A stretch of DNA of 64,000 bases, taken from positions 1-64,000 of the forward strand of contig NZ_JAKGAP010000026.1 of the NCBI RefSeq assembly GCF_021532375.1. The letters run 5' to 3'. Shown piece by piece: positions 46,853 through 57,116 of the stretch. The stretch's first letter is position 1; each line of letters begins with the position of its first letter. The notes beneath the pieces are model-generated. The model was not told where the DNA came from. It made no database searches and was given only the letters and a program-made list of their open reading frames with translations. The position numbers were made by a program, and so were the translations under genes. The DNA comes from Paenibacillus alkaliterrae. Its GTDB lineage: Bacteria > Bacillota > Bacilli > Paenibacillales > Paenibacillaceae.

Positions 46853-47809
46853 TTAAATGACGAACAATAAACCAACAGCCGCAAGAACGAGGCCGGCCAG
46901 CCAGAATACGGCAACGACCTTCCATTCCGACCAGCCGACAAGCTCGAAATGATGATGGATCGGACTCATTTTGAAAATCCGCTTGCCCCTTAGCTTAAAG
47001 GATGCCACCTGCAAAATAACCGACAGCATCTCTAATACAAAAACACCGCCGATAATGATAAGCAGCAGCTCCGTCTTCGTCAAAATCGCCACGGCCGCGA
47101 TGCCGCCGCCGATGCCAAGCGAGCCCATATCCCCCATAAATACTTTAGCCGGATGGGCGTTGAAGACAAGAAAACCGAGTACGGCACCAATCATGGCCGC
47201 AGAGAAAACGGCTGATTCATGCGCCGACGCTTGCAGCGCGACTACCGTAAATGCGCCGAATGCAATGGCGCTCGTACCGGCCAGCAGCCCATCAAGTCCA
47301 TCCGTAAAGTTAACCGAGTTGCTTGCAGCGAACATAATAATAACGACTAACGGATAATAGAACCATCCAAGATCAAAGCCCCAGCCCGTTCCTGGAATGG
47401 TTATTTCCGTGCTGTGATTCATGTTGTACAGCATCGCGCATACAATAATTGAAAATAAAAGCTGTCCGAACAGCTTTTGGCGCGCCGTAAGTCCAAGCGA
47501 TCTTTTGAATACGATTTTGATGTAATCATCCAGAAATCCGACGAGTCCAAAACCGAGCGATGCCGTCAGCAGCACCCAAAATTCCGGGGTCTTATCGGAA
47601 AATTTCAAAAATGCGATCATGAGCGCGATCATAATTATGATGCCGCCCATAGTCGGCGTACCGCTCTTTTTCAAATGGCTTTGCGGACCTTCCTCGCGAA
47701 TTTGCTGACCAAACTTCAGACGCCTGAGCATAGGTATGAACAATGGTCCGAGCAAAACCGCTATCAGAAAAGAGGCGCCGATCGAAAATAAAATGACCAT
47801 CATATCCAT
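46853..47809 (-). CDS. mraY: Phospho-N-acetylmuramoyl-pentapeptide transferase
   Basis: The 318-residue integral membrane enzyme transfers phospho-MurNAc-pentapeptide to undecaprenyl phosphate (lipid I). About ten helices; Asp motifs [19 protein letters not shown] and GDMGSLGIG; the C-terminal HHHFEL. It lies 4 bases after murF. Confidence 0.96.
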   Translation of the reverse strand: MDMMVILFSIGASFLIAVLLGPLFIPMLRRLKFGQQIREEGPQSHLKKSGTPTMGGIIIMIALMIAFLKFSDKTPEFWVLLTASLGFGLVGFLDDYIKIVFKRSLGLTARQKLFGQLLFSIIVCAMLYNMNHSTEITIPGTGWGFDLGWFYYPLVVIIMFAASNSVNFTDGLDGLLAGTSAIAFGAFTVVALQASAHESAVFSAAMIGAVLGFLVFNAHPAKVFMGDMGSLGIGGGIAAVAILTKTELLLIIIGGVFVLEMLSVILQVASFKLRGKRIFKMSPIHHHFELVGWSEWKVVAVFWLAGLVLAAVGLLFVI

Positions 47810-47813
47810 AACC

Positions 47814-49229
47814 TCACCCCACCTCTAATGCTTGGACAATCTGTTCCATCCGCATGCCGCGGGAGCCCTTAATAAGCACGATGTCCGAAGGCTGCAGCTG
47901 ACCGCGGAGCCACTGGGCAAGCATATCTTTATCGTCAAAATGCAGGACAGCCTCTTCAGCCGCCGCACTTGGAAAGCGCGACCTCGTCCCCTCGGCCGTA
48001 TGCACCGACAACGGGCCAAATGTCAGCACCGCATCCGCCTTGTCCGGCGTAATATAAGCACCCGCTTCGAAGTGCAGTTCCTTCTCCTCCGGCCCAAGTT
48101 CGAGCATATCCCCAAGCACGACCCATTTCCGGCGATAGCCCTCCAATTGCTCAACAAGATCAATTGCCGCACGAACCGCGGTAGGGTTCGCGTTATAAGC
48201 ATCATTCAATAACATCGCTCCGTTAAAAGCACGAACCGGCTGAATCCTCATGCCCGTCAACTTCATGCTGCCGAGACCTTCCGCTATCTTCGCTGCCGGA
48301 ACGCCGAAGAATCGGCCAACGGCAATAGCGGCGAGCGCATTGCTTACGTTATGCCGTCCTGGAACAGGTATGCGAACCGATCCCAGCCCGCTTGGCGTTC
48401 CATTAAAGACAGCCGTAAACGTTGCCGCTTCCGATTCGATCACAATATCGGCCGCCGACCATTCATTCCGTTCGCTTAGCCCGAAGGTCCGGCGAACGAT
48501 ACCGCTTGGCAGCGTCGCGCGATGCAGCTCTGCCTCGAGAAGCGGCTCATCGCCGTTGTACAACAGCAAGCCATCTTCGCTTAGCCCTAAAGCGATCTCC
48601 AGCTTCGCCCTCGCGATACCTGCTCTTGATCCCAGCTGAAGAAGATGCGCATCGCCGACATTCGTGATGATCGCTGCATCGGGCTGGGCGATTTTGGTCA
48701 ACAGTTCGATTTCTCCATAGCCGCTCATGCCCATTTCAAGCACGGCAACTTCCGTTTCTTCATCGAGCTGAAGAACAGTGAGCGGCAAACCGATATGATT
48801 GTTCAGGTTCCCCTCTGTTTTGTGTACCTTATAGGATGTGCCGAGTATAGCCGCGGTCATATCCTTTGTCGTCGTTTTGCCGTTGCTGCCTGTAATTCCT
48901 ACTACACGCACAACAAGTTCGCTCCGATAGGAGGAAGCTAACCGCTGCAGCGCAACCAGCGTATCTCCGACAATAAGCAGCGGAAAATCCGCAAACGCCT
49001 CCGGGACTTCGCGCCCCTTCTGCCACAATGCGGCTGCTGCGCCATTATTAACGGCTTGCTCCAAATAGTCATGCCCGTCGAACTGCTCGCCGACTAGCGG
49101 CACAAACAACTGACCCGCTTCGGCTCGCCGCGAGTCAGTTGTTACGCCCGATACAAGCAGCTCTGCCCCAATTCCATTCCATTTTGCGCCGCTCATCCCG
49201 GCTATTTGCTTGATCGTACGTTTAATCAA
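47814..49229 (-). CDS. murF: UDP-MurNAc-tripeptide-D-Ala-D-Ala ligase
   Basis: The 471-residue Mur ligase has the ATP loop [14 protein letters not shown], the central-domain [11 protein letters not shown] and a C-domain with [10 protein letters not shown]. The TTG start (49227-49229) overlaps the murE stop (TTGA), so the two are coupled. It completes the pentapeptide. Confidence 0.96.
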   Translation of the reverse strand: MIKRTIKQIAGMSGAKWNGIGAELLVSGVTTDSRRAEAGQLFVPLVGEQFDGHDYLEQAVNNGAAAALWQKGREVPEAFADFPLLIVGDTLVALQRLASSYRSELVVRVVGITGSNGKTTTKDMTAAILGTSYKVHKTEGNLNNHIGLPLTVLQLDEETEVAVLEMGMSGYGEIELLTKIAQPDAAIITNVGDAHLLQLGSRAGIARAKLEIALGLSEDGLLLYNGDEPLLEAELHRATLPSGIVRRTFGLSERNEWSAADIVIESEAATFTAVFNGTPSGLGSVRIPVPGRHNVSNALAAIAVGRFFGVPAAKIAEGLGSMKLTGMRIQPVRAFNGAMLLNDAYNANPTAVRAAIDLVEQLEGYRRKWVVLGDMLELGPEEKELHFEAGAYITPDKADAVLTFGPLSVHTAEGTRSRFPSAAAEEAVLHFDDKDMLAQWLRGQLQPSDIVLIKGSRGMRMEQIVQALEVG

Positions 49230-50713
49230 TGTATGATTCCCCTTATCGCTTCTTTCGCTGCTATTCGATCGTCAAACGGATGCTTGACTCCGTTCATATC
49301 CTGGTAGGTTTCGTGACCTTTCCCCGCAATCAATACTACATCGCCTGGGCTTGCCATTTCAACCGCTTTTTGAATGGCTGCCCTTCGGTCGGCTATCAAT
49401 TCGTATCTTAATGTATCAAAATCGTTATTTATAAGTCCGGCTTCAATGTCCTTCAAGATAAGCTCCGGCGGCTCCGTACGCGGATTATCCGAAGTAATCA
49501 TAATATAATCCGCATACTTCGCTGCGATCAATCCCATCAACGGACGCTTCGTTCGGTCCCGGTCGCCGCCGCAGCCAAATACGCAAATAATTCGTTTCTC
49601 GGCGAACTGCTGTACGGCTCGCAGCACATTTTCGAGACCGTCAGGCGTATGGGCGTAATCCACGATCACCGCGAAGGATTGCCCGGCATTTACAGCCTCC
49701 ACACGCCCTGGAACGCCGGGTATGGCGCTTAGGCTTGCCGTTATAGCTTCAAGCTCTACCCCTTCTATAAGGACGGCGCTTATGGCGGCTAATGCATTAT
49801 AAACATTGAATTTGCCGGCCATTTGGAGTGTAACTTCCGCTTCCCCGCGAAACGTGCTGACATGAAAGGCGGTACCCTTTGCCGTGATTCGTATGTTCGA
49901 CGCACGCACATCCGCTTCCTTGTCAATCGCGTAGGTCACAACCTCGGAAGCCGTCAGCTCCGCATACGTGGACGACAAGGGATCATCCGCATTAAGCACG
50001 GCGTACGAGCGTTCGCTCTCCTCGGCGGTATACACATTGCCCAATCGGGAAAAAAACAATCCCTTAACCGCCGCATAACGAGTCATTGTTTCATGGTAAT
50101 CCAGATGATCCTGCGATAAATTCGTAAACACGGCCGTTCGGAAGCGGCAGCCCTTCACCCGCCCCTGCTCAAGCGAATGCGAAGATACCTCCATCGCGCA
50201 ATATCGATTCCCCGCATCGCGCATCCGGCTCAAATACTGCTGCAGCTGGAGCGTTTGCGGAGTCGTGTTTGACATAGGGAATGATTGACCCGAATATCTC
50301 AGCTCTATCGTCCCTATAACGCCGGTCGGATGGTTCTGATCATTTAAAATTTGTTCAATTAAGTAGGTCGTTGTCGTCTTCCCGTTGGTTCCTGTGACCC
50401 CTATCAGCTTGATCGACTGACTCGGATAATGATAATAATAATTAGCGATAACGGCCATCGCAAGCCTTGAATCTCTAACGACTAATTGAGGCAGCTCAAG
50501 CTCAAGCTCCCGTTCCACTATGAGCGCAGCGGCACCGGCCGCCGCTGCTTGAGGCGCGAACAGATGACCATCCACCGTATGCCCTCGCAAGCAAATAAAC
50601 AATTGGCCCGGCCGTATGCACCTAGAATCGTTTCCGATGCCGGTCAATTCCGTCTCCCCATCGCCAATCAACCGCGACGTTATAAGCAGCTCCGCAATTT
50701 CCTTTAAACGCAT
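49226..50713 (-). CDS. murE: UDP-MurNAc-dipeptide 2,6-diaminopimelate ligase
   Basis: The 495-residue Mur ligase has a Walker A loop GVTGTNGKTTTTYL and the DNPR motif (TSDNPRTEPP), which marks use of meso-diaminopimelate rather than lysine. That fits dapL in this window and an A1-gamma wall. The start ATG at 50713 has GGGAGG at a suitable distance; an upstream TTG codon at 50722 lies in the spacer between that site and the ATG. Confidence 0.96.
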   Translation of the reverse strand: MRLKEIAELLITSRLIGDGETELTGIGNDSRCIRPGQLFICLRGHTVDGHLFAPQAAAAGAAALIVERELELELPQLVVRDSRLAMAVIANYYYHYPSQSIKLIGVTGTNGKTTTTYLIEQILNDQNHPTGVIGTIELRYSGQSFPMSNTTPQTLQLQQYLSRMRDAGNRYCAMEVSSHSLEQGRVKGCRFRTAVFTNLSQDHLDYHETMTRYAAVKGLFFSRLGNVYTAEESERSYAVLNADDPLSSTYAELTASEVVTYAIDKEADVRASNIRITAKGTAFHVSTFRGEAEVTLQMAGKFNVYNALAAISAVLIEGVELEAITASLSAIPGVPGRVEAVNAGQSFAVIVDYAHTPDGLENVLRAVQQFAEKRIICVFGCGGDRDRTKRPLMGLIAAKYADYIMITSDNPRTEPPELILKDIEAGLINNDFDTLRYELIADRRAAIQKAVEMASPGDVVLIAGKGHETYQDMNGVKHPFDDRIAAKEAIRGIIH

Positions 50714-50790
50714 CTGCTTCAACCCCTCCCTTAAGCGCCAACAGATTCACTATATGCCGTCCGCGGCGCTCTCGTTAACTACCATTATAG

Positions 50791-52731
50791 TCAATGGTTG
50801 TGGGATATATTATCATCTTCGCCTAAATAGATGCGGATCGTGGATCCGCGATCAACGCGCGTGCCCGCAGCCGGAGCTTGCCGGATAACCGTTTTGCCTG
50901 AGCCGGCTGTTGTCAGGTTGAAATTCATATTCAAATCTTCGTAAATGTCTGATACCGATTTCCCCACCAGGTTCGGTACGGTAACGATCGGGATTTCACC
51001 ATATTTATAGTTGCGTTCAATTTGCTTCTCGCGCGGCGGAATCTCCATGATCGACAATGCATCCTCCATAATGTTATGAACGATCGGAGCGGCTACAACG
51101 CCTCCGAACTGGATTCCCTGCGGATTATCTACCGCTACATAAATAACGATTTGCGGATCATCAGCCGGGGCGAAGCCGATAAACGAAACGATATGCTCGT
51201 TTGGCGAGTAGCGTCCGTTAATAACCTTTTGCGCCGTGCCCGTCTTGCCTCCGACCCGGTAGCCGTCGATAAACGCATTTTTGCCCGTGCCTTTGGCGAC
51301 GACGCTCTCGAGCGCCTCTCTCACTTCCTTGGAGGTCTCCTCCGAAATGACCCTTCGAACCGCTTCCGGTTCTACCGTCTCCACCGTTTCTCCGGTTTCC
51401 GGGTTAATCCATGACTTGGCCACATGCGGCTTATATAACGTCCCGCCGTTAATAGCTGCAGATACGGCCGTAATTTGCTGAATCGGCGTTACCGATACGC
51501 CTTGACCGAAGGCAGTCGTAGCAAGCTCTACGGGACCGACCTGGCTAAGCTTGAACAGGATCCCGTTCTCCTCGCCGCCAATATCGATCCCCGTTTTCGT
51601 TCCGAAGCCAAAGCTTTTAATATATTCAAACAGCTTTACTTTTCCTAATCGGTTGCCGAGCGTTACAAAACCCGGGTTGCAGGAATTTTCCACGACCTCC
51701 AAGAAGGTTTGACTGCCATGGCCGCCCTTTTTCCAGCAGCGGAGCTTAGCTCCGCCCACCTCGATAAAGCCTGGATCGAAGAAGCGTTCGTTTTTCAAAT
51801 CGACTTTATTTTCCTCCAAGGCGGCGGCAAGCGTTATAATTTTGAAGGTTGAACCGGGTTCGTATGTCATCCAAATCGGAAGATTCCGATTATAGACCTC
51901 CGAGGGGACTTCACGATATTTATCCGGCTCGTATGTAGGACGGCTTGCCATGCCGAGAATCTCGCCGTTATTAGGATCCATTGCAATGGCAATAATGCCG
52001 TCCGGCTGCAGCTTCGTCATCGCCTGATCCAGCTCCCGCTCCATAACCGTCTGAATCTGCTTGTCGAGCGTTAGCTGCATCGTAAGCCCGTCCTTCGGCT
52101 CGCTGTAGGTATCGGAGGAATTAGGCATTGCATTTCCCGCCGCATCCGCCAAAAACGCAACATTGCCGCCAATGCCGCTTAGCTCTTCATTGTACTTAGC
52201 CTCTATCCCCGTTAGCCCTTGATTATCAATGCCTGTGAACCCTAATACATGTGCCGCAAGACTGCCATAGGGGTAAAAACGTTTGTTGTCTTCTGCAACG
52301 ACAATCCCTTTAAGCCCGAGAGCGCGTATTTGCTCAGCTTTATCCAGCGTGATTTTACGGCCGCCCGGCCCGAGCTTTACGATCATTTCTCTCGTTTTGA
52401 TTTTTTTGAGTATCGTTTCCTCTGACATCTCCAGTAGCGGTGCAAGCGCAGCCGCCGTAATCTGATGATCCTTAATTTGTACCGGAATAGCAAATACAGT
52501 AGGCGCGCTGACATTATAGGCCAACTGCACCCCGTTACGATCTATGATTTCTCCCCGTTTCGCAACATATGGAATTTCGCGCCTCCATGAGTTCTCGGCC
52601 TTATCTGTCAGTTCCTTACCCTGCCATAGCTGCACATACCCGAGCCGTAAACTTAATGCCAGGAATGCTGCTCCAGCTAAAATAACAATTATGAATAAAC
52701 GGCGTCTTACTGTCACATTGGATACCTTCAT
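50791..52731 (-). CDS. spoVD: SpoVD class B penicillin-binding protein
   Basis: The 646-residue protein has a membrane anchor (RLFIIVILAGAAFLALSL), a PBP dimerisation domain, the transpeptidase core with SxxK in YEPGSTFKIIT, SCN in VENSCNPGF and KTG in VGGKTGTAQKV, and one C-terminal PASTA domain (about 580-640). Spore cortex synthesis is known for SpoVD. The ATG at 52731 follows GGAGGGGG; its length equals that of Bacillus SpoVD. Confidence 0.94.
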   Translation of the reverse strand: MKVSNVTVRRRLFIIVILAGAAFLALSLRLGYVQLWQGKELTDKAENSWRREIPYVAKRGEIIDRNGVQLAYNVSAPTVFAIPVQIKDHQITAAALAPLLEMSEETILKKIKTREMIVKLGPGGRKITLDKAEQIRALGLKGIVVAEDNKRFYPYGSLAAHVLGFTGIDNQGLTGIEAKYNEELSGIGGNVAFLADAAGNAMPNSSDTYSEPKDGLTMQLTLDKQIQTVMERELDQAMTKLQPDGIIAIAMDPNNGEILGMASRPTYEPDKYREVPSEVYNRNLPIWMTYEPGSTFKIITLAAALEENKVDLKNERFFDPGFIEVGGAKLRCWKKGGHGSQTFLEVVENSCNPGFVTLGNRLGKVKLFEYIKSFGFGTKTGIDIGGEENGILFKLSQVGPVELATTAFGQGVSVTPIQQITAVSAAINGGTLYKPHVAKSWINPETGETVETVEPEAVRRVISEETSKEVREALESVVAKGTGKNAFIDGYRVGGKTGTAQKVINGRYSPNEHIVSFIGFAPADDPQIVIYVAVDNPQGIQFGGVVAAPIVHNIMEDALSIMEIPPREKQIERNYKYGEIPIVTVPNLVGKSVSDIYEDLNMNFNLTTAGSGKTVIRQAPAAGTRVDRGSTIRIYLGEDDNISHNH

Positions 52732-52870
52732 TACTTGTTCCCCCTCCGCTTGAACGTTTCGCGAGGAGCGTATGCTGACGCTCATTCCCAGCCTATTCGG
52801 GACAAGCGAAGGATAGAACAAGCTCTAAAGGAAGGCAACGGCATTGAGGAAGGCATGGAATGATCCCGAT

Positions 52871-55144
52871 TTACTCTTCAGCGGCATTTCCAGCCTCATT
52901 CGCTGCTTCAACGTCTGCGACATCCGCAGCTGCATCCTGCTCTGCGCCTTCTGCCTCTTCGGCCGCAGCACCTGCGCCCGCTTCCGCTTCATTCGTCTGC
53001 CGAGGCGATCCTTGCGGCGGCGCGAGAACAACCTTCAATACCTTTACATTATTTAAGGTTTCCTCCTGCTGGGATACGACAAAGCCTTGCCCCTCCGGGA
53101 TGAGGCGAATGCCGATCAGCGTCGTTAATTCCAGCGCATCCCGAAGCGATACGCCCGTTAAGTCAGGAATGGTAAGCTTATCTCTTTGCTCTGTAATTAA
53201 ATAAATGCGCTGTGTCGGATGTACGGATGATCCAGAAGGTGGGATTTGCTGCAGCACCTTCCCGCCATTACCGACTAATTCGACGGTCATGCCCTTAACC
53301 TTCAACTCTGACTTCGCTTGCGCGATGCTCATTTCGGTTAAATCAGGAATCGTGACCGACACTTCCGTTTTCGTTGCATCCGTTTTAGTCTCATAGTTCG
53401 GAGTAACTCCCATTTTGCGCAAGCTCTTCAACACGATTTGTTTAAAAGCCGGAGCGGCTACCGTACCGCCCCCGACCAACGGATCGTTCGGTTCATCCAC
53501 GACGATATAAACGACGATCTTCGGATTGTCCACCGGCGCATAACCGATGAAGGAGACAACGAACTTCGTTGCAGAATAATCGCCATCCACAACCTTTTGA
53601 GCGGTACCCGTTTTGCCGGCCACCCGATATCCTTCGATATAAGCGTTTTTACCGGTTCCAATTTCTTGGTCCGACACGACCTGCTCCAGATATTCGCCGA
53701 CCTTGCGGGATGTCTTCTCAGAAATCACTTGCCTTACCAGCTTTGGCTCTATTTTCGTAGTCGTCTTCGTAACCGGATCGATGATTTCCTTCACGATTTG
53801 CGGCTGCAGAAGCTTTCCGCCATTCGCTACGGCCGCTACGGCTGCTACCTGTTGAATGGGAGTAACGGTTACGCCTTGTCCGAACGTAGCATTCGCTACT
53901 TCGAGAGGCCAATTCAGGTTCACGCGGCCACCCTGCTCGCCGCCAAGCTGTAAGCCAGTTTTTTGTCCGAAACCGAATTTCGCAATATAATCTTTAAATT
54001 TTGCTGCCCCCATCCATTCATAGCCGAGCTTGACGAAGGCAACGTTACTGGAATATTTTAAGCCCTCCAGAAAGGAAATCGTTCCCCAGCCCTCGCGTTT
54101 AATGTCTCGAATAGCCCTCGGTACGCCAGGAATGGAGATGCTGCCCGATTTGTACGTTTCATTCGGATTAAAGAGACCTTCCTCCACCGCTGCCGCAAGC
54201 GTTACGATTTTGAAGGTGGAGCCTGGCTCGTATAGTGATTTAATCGCATGATTGTAAGAGTTCGAGTTGTTTTTAGAATAATCATTCGGATTGAACTCCG
54301 GCACGTTCGCCATGGCCAAAATTTCCATCGTATTCGGATCGGCAGCGATGGCCGTCGCACTCTTCGGCGCATATTTGGTGACGATTTCCTCCAGCGCTTC
54401 TTCCACATAATGCTGAATGTCGCCGTCGATGGTGAGCTTAATATTTTGCCCGTCTTCCGCCGGCTGAAAATCGATTTCCCCTTCTGCAAGCTGAACGCGC
54501 TTGCCGTCCTTCTCATAGGTAATACGTCCATTTTCTCCGCTTAGCTGTTCATCGAAGAAGGCTTCGACGCCCGTCTTCGCTGCGCCGTCCATGTCCAGAT
54601 AGCCAACTAATTGAGAGCTTAATTCATTTCTGGGGTAGTAACGCTTTAATTGATCAAACAGGTAAATACCAACATCAGACACCTTCTTTTCCTTCGACAG
54701 CTCTTTACTAAACTCATTGATTTGATCGGCTAGTGTTTTGTCGATTTGCCAGCCTCCATTACGCACCTCCCGATGACTAACATAGTCTCCGTTTTCCTTC
54801 TTTGCCATTACATGTTTACGAAGGTCTTCCTTCGATATACCGAGAATGTCGTTCAGACCGTCAATAATCTCTTCGGTAATTTCAGCATCATGGATAGCTT
54901 GCGGGTTGAGCGCCATATTATAGGCTAAAGTATCCATCGCAAGCACGTTTCCGTTGCGATCCATGATCGAGCCCCGCTTCGCAACAAGCTCTTCTTCTGT
55001 CGACCAACGGGTCTTCGCCAGATCATACCATTTTGCACCTTCTACGACCTGCACATAGTAGATTCGGCTTATTAAAATGAGAAAAAGGAGGGTCATTACC
55101 CCTCCAAACAACAGTGTCCGCAATCTAATTCGTTTTATCATCAT
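52871..55144 (-). CDS. pbpB: Division penicillin-binding protein 2B (FtsI-like)
   Basis: The 757-residue class B PBP has an N-terminal helix (about 8-28), dimerisation domain, transpeptidase motifs YEPGSTFKIVT, KYSSNVAF and VAGKTGTAQKV, and two C-terminal PASTA repeats (about 575-705). It crosslinks septal peptidoglycan. The final 45 residues are a low-complexity acidic Ala/Glu tail, starting after APPQGSPRQ, not usual for the family. It lies 8 bases downstream of ftsL. Confidence 0.95.
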   Translation of the reverse strand: MMIKRIRLRTLLFGGVMTLLFLILISRIYYVQVVEGAKWYDLAKTRWSTEEELVAKRGSIMDRNGNVLAMDTLAYNMALNPQAIHDAEITEEIIDGLNDILGISKEDLRKHVMAKKENGDYVSHREVRNGGWQIDKTLADQINEFSKELSKEKKVSDVGIYLFDQLKRYYPRNELSSQLVGYLDMDGAAKTGVEAFFDEQLSGENGRITYEKDGKRVQLAEGEIDFQPAEDGQNIKLTIDGDIQHYVEEALEEIVTKYAPKSATAIAADPNTMEILAMANVPEFNPNDYSKNNSNSYNHAIKSLYEPGSTFKIVTLAAAVEEGLFNPNETYKSGSISIPGVPRAIRDIKREGWGTISFLEGLKYSSNVAFVKLGYEWMGAAKFKDYIAKFGFGQKTGLQLGGEQGGRVNLNWPLEVANATFGQGVTVTPIQQVAAVAAVANGGKLLQPQIVKEIIDPVTKTTTKIEPKLVRQVISEKTSRKVGEYLEQVVSDQEIGTGKNAYIEGYRVAGKTGTAQKVVDGDYSATKFVVSFIGYAPVDNPKIVVYIVVDEPNDPLVGGGTVAAPAFKQIVLKSLRKMGVTPNYETKTDATKTEVSVTIPDLTEMSIAQAKSELKVKGMTVELVGNGGKVLQQIPPSGSSVHPTQRIYLITEQRDKLTIPDLTGVSLRDALELTTLIGIRLIPEGQGFVVSQQEETLNNVKVLKVVLAPPQGSPRQTNEAEAGAGAAAEEAEGAEQDAAADVADVEAANEAGNAAEE

Positions 55145-55152
55145 CGTTCACC

Positions 55153-55554
55153 CTATTCACTCATGGCCGTTTTCGTCTCGCTGTCGCCCGTTCTAACCGA
55201 TATGCCGCCTTCCAGCGAACTGACCATCCCTTGCGATTCGGCCATCCTGCGGATGCGTTCCGGATCGCTCAGCATTTCGACCTGCTTCTTTAAATCTTCC
55301 ATTTCCACATTCATTTGTTGGTAGTCGTTATTTAACTGCTTGATATCCAAGTTCATATCATAAATTTGCGCGTAGCGGAAAATAATAACGCCGGCGACTA
55401 AAACGCACATGACTACCGTGAACAGATACAATAGCTTTTCTTGTACCGGTAATGATTTACGTGTTACAACAACACGCTTCGTCTCTTTGATAACCGTCTG
55501 CTTATCCTGCTTTCGCTTCGGCTGCAGAGCCAAATTGCCATTCACGTACGCCAA
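55153..55554 (-). CDS. ftsL: Cell division protein FtsL
   Basis: The 133-residue bitopic protein has a basic cytoplasmic N-terminus (to about 40), one helix (LLYLFTVVMCVLVAGVIIF) and a leucine-zipper-like coiled coil (about 70-110) ending in a short tail. It partners DivIB and DivIC. The start is TTG after GAGGGGG. Assignment rests on architecture and position. Confidence 0.92.
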   Translation of the reverse strand: MAYVNGNLALQPKRKQDKQTVIKETKRVVVTRKSLPVQEKLLYLFTVVMCVLVAGVIIFRYAQIYDMNLDIKQLNNDYQQMNVEMEDLKKQVEMLSDPERIRRMAESQGMVSSLEGGISVRTGDSETKTAMSE

Positions 55555-55568
55555 TTCAATTCCCCCTC

Positions 55569-56519
55569 TTACAATTTTTCTGCTATTCTAAGCTTTGCCG
55601 ATCGGGCGCGCGGATTGCGCTCAAGCTCTTCCTCGCTGGGAACGAACGGCTTGCGATTAATCAGTTTCACAGTCCCGCTATTTCCACATACGCAAAGCGG
55701 AAAATCCGGCGGACACGTACATTTCTCCACGAACTTGGCGAATATTTGCTTGCAAATGCGATCCTCTAATGAATGGAAAGTAATAACGGAGGCGCGTCCT
55801 CCTGGCTTCAAGCAGCGAATAGTCTGCTCAAGAGCATCCTCCTCCGCTCCAAGCTCATCATTAACGGCAATTCGTAACGCTTGAAAAGAACGTTTGGCAG
55901 GATGTCCGCCGGTTCGTCTCGTAGCAGCCGGAATAGAAATTTTAATCAGCTCCGCCAGCTCGCCCGTTTTCTCGATGGGCGCCTTTTCCCTTGCCTTCAC
56001 AATATTGCGGGCGATCGAGCGCGCGAACTTCTCCTCGCCATACCGGTCCAATATGCGGGAAATATCGCGCTCCTCCCACGTATTCACAATCTCGTAGGCA
56101 GTCAGATCTCCCTCTCGATCCATACGCATGTCAAGGGGGGCATCGTGATTATAGCTGAAGCCCCGCTCCGCCTCGTCTAACTGAGGACTGGACACGCCAA
56201 GATCGAATAAAATCCCGTCCACCTGAGGAACACCTTCCAGCATAGGTACGTTGCAGCCTCTTAGCTCCTGCTCCAAATCTCGGAAGTTGCTTCTTACCAG
56301 CGTTACTTTATCCATATAAGGAGCTAGCCGTTCGCGAGCATTATCCAGCGCCCAGTCGTCCTGATCGAATGCGATTAACCGCCCTCCATCGCCTAGACGG
56401 GATGCAATAAGCTCGCTGTGTCCCGCGCCTCCAAGCGTACAATCGACGTAGATGCCGTCCGGCTTCATAGCCAAACCGTCAACCGCTTCTTCCAAAAGCA
56501 CTGTAATATGCTGAAACAC
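55569..56519 (-). CDS. rsmH: 16S rRNA (cytosine1402-N4)-methyltransferase
   Basis: The 316-residue SAM-dependent enzyme (MraW) has the family start [16 protein letters not shown] motif [12 protein letters not shown] and the C-terminal [11 protein letters not shown]. It methylates C1402 of 16S rRNA. The start is GTG after GGGAGGG. Confidence 0.96.
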   Translation of the reverse strand: MFQHITVLLEEAVDGLAMKPDGIYVDCTLGGAGHSELIASRLGDGGRLIAFDQDDWALDNARERLAPYMDKVTLVRSNFRDLEQELRGCNVPMLEGVPQVDGILFDLGVSSPQLDEAERGFSYNHDAPLDMRMDREGDLTAYEIVNTWEERDISRILDRYGEEKFARSIARNIVKAREKAPIEKTGELAELIKISIPAATRRTGGHPAKRSFQALRIAVNDELGAEEDALEQTIRCLKPGGRASVITFHSLEDRICKQIFAKFVEKCTCPPDFPLCVCGNSGTVKLINRKPFVPSEEELERNPRARSAKLRIAEKL

Positions 56520-56549
56520 ACTTCAGCCCTCCCATTCTCGTTGTCCATT

Positions 56550-56987
56550 CTAGAAGTTGAAATCGAAATCGACGAGCTTCTCGGCAATTTCGTTAAAGGT
56601 TTGTTCCGATTGCTCATAATAGCCGTCCCACGTCTGTTTGCTCCAAATCTCTACGCGGCTGGATACGCCGAGAACCATGCAGTCTTTGTCCAGCTTTGCA
56701 TACTCGCGAAGGTGACTGGGTATGTTTACCCTTCCCTGTTTGTCGAGCTCGCATTCGGTTGCTCCAGAGAAGAAAAACCGGGTAAACGCCCGCGCGTCTG
56801 ACTTCATCAGCGGCAGAGACTTCAGCTTTTGCTCCAGAACGCTCCACTCGCTCATGGGATATACGAATAAGCAGTTATCTAAACCTCGTGTTGCGATAAA
56901 CGAAGATCCTAGAGATTCGCGAAACTTTGAAGGTATGATGATGCGGCCTTTCTCGTCAATGCTATGTTGATATTCACCCATAAACAT
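56550..56987 (-). CDS. mraZ: MraZ transcriptional regulator
   Basis: The 145-residue protein has two AbrB-like MraZ domains, with the DxxxR motifs in [17 protein letters not shown] and [13 protein letters not shown]. MraZ forms a ring that binds repeats upstream of its own gene and represses the dcw operon. Such repeats are present directly upstream, overlapping the ribosome-site region. Confidence 0.96.
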   Translation of the reverse strand: MFMGEYQHSIDEKGRIIIPSKFRESLGSSFIATRGLDNCLFVYPMSEWSVLEQKLKSLPLMKSDARAFTRFFFSGATECELDKQGRVNIPSHLREYAKLDKDCMVLGVSSRVEIWSKQTWDGYYEQSEQTFNEIAEKLVDFDFNF

Positions 56988-56996
56988 ATTTCCGCT

Positions 56997-57041
56997 CCAC
57001 CTTCTCCCCTAAGTCCACCACTTCGCTCCACTTTTCCCCAC
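56997..57041 (-). promoter_or_regulatory. MraZ operator: 10-bp-spaced GTGG repeats
   Basis: On the minus strand GTGG occurs at the complements of 57038-57041, 57028-57031, 57018-57021 and 56997-57000, with a variant AGGG at 57007-57010, giving a near 10-base period. MraZ is known to bind such tandem GTGG-type boxes. The last box overlaps the mraZ ribosome site region, suggesting steric repression. Confidence 0.72.
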
Positions 57042-57063
57042 TTAGATACAGTAGTTCGCCACC

Positions 57064-57099
57064 TAAAATAAAAATCCTGCTCTATGAGCAGGATTTTTT
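57064..57099. terminator. Terminator between the DUF4349 gene and mraZ
   Basis: AATCCTGCTC (57073-57082) and GAGCAGGATT (57086-57095) form a perfect 10-bp stem, with T-rich runs on both sides. On the minus strand it follows the stop of the DUF4349 gene and insulates the dcw cluster. Confidence 0.85.
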
Positions 57100-57116
57100 G
57101 AAAATATTTCACACTA

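Noticed and set aside
52844-53204. Plus-strand frames opposite the end of pbpB
   Set aside because: They arise from the low-complexity Ala/Glu tail read in reverse; the pbpB frame is intact and recognised.
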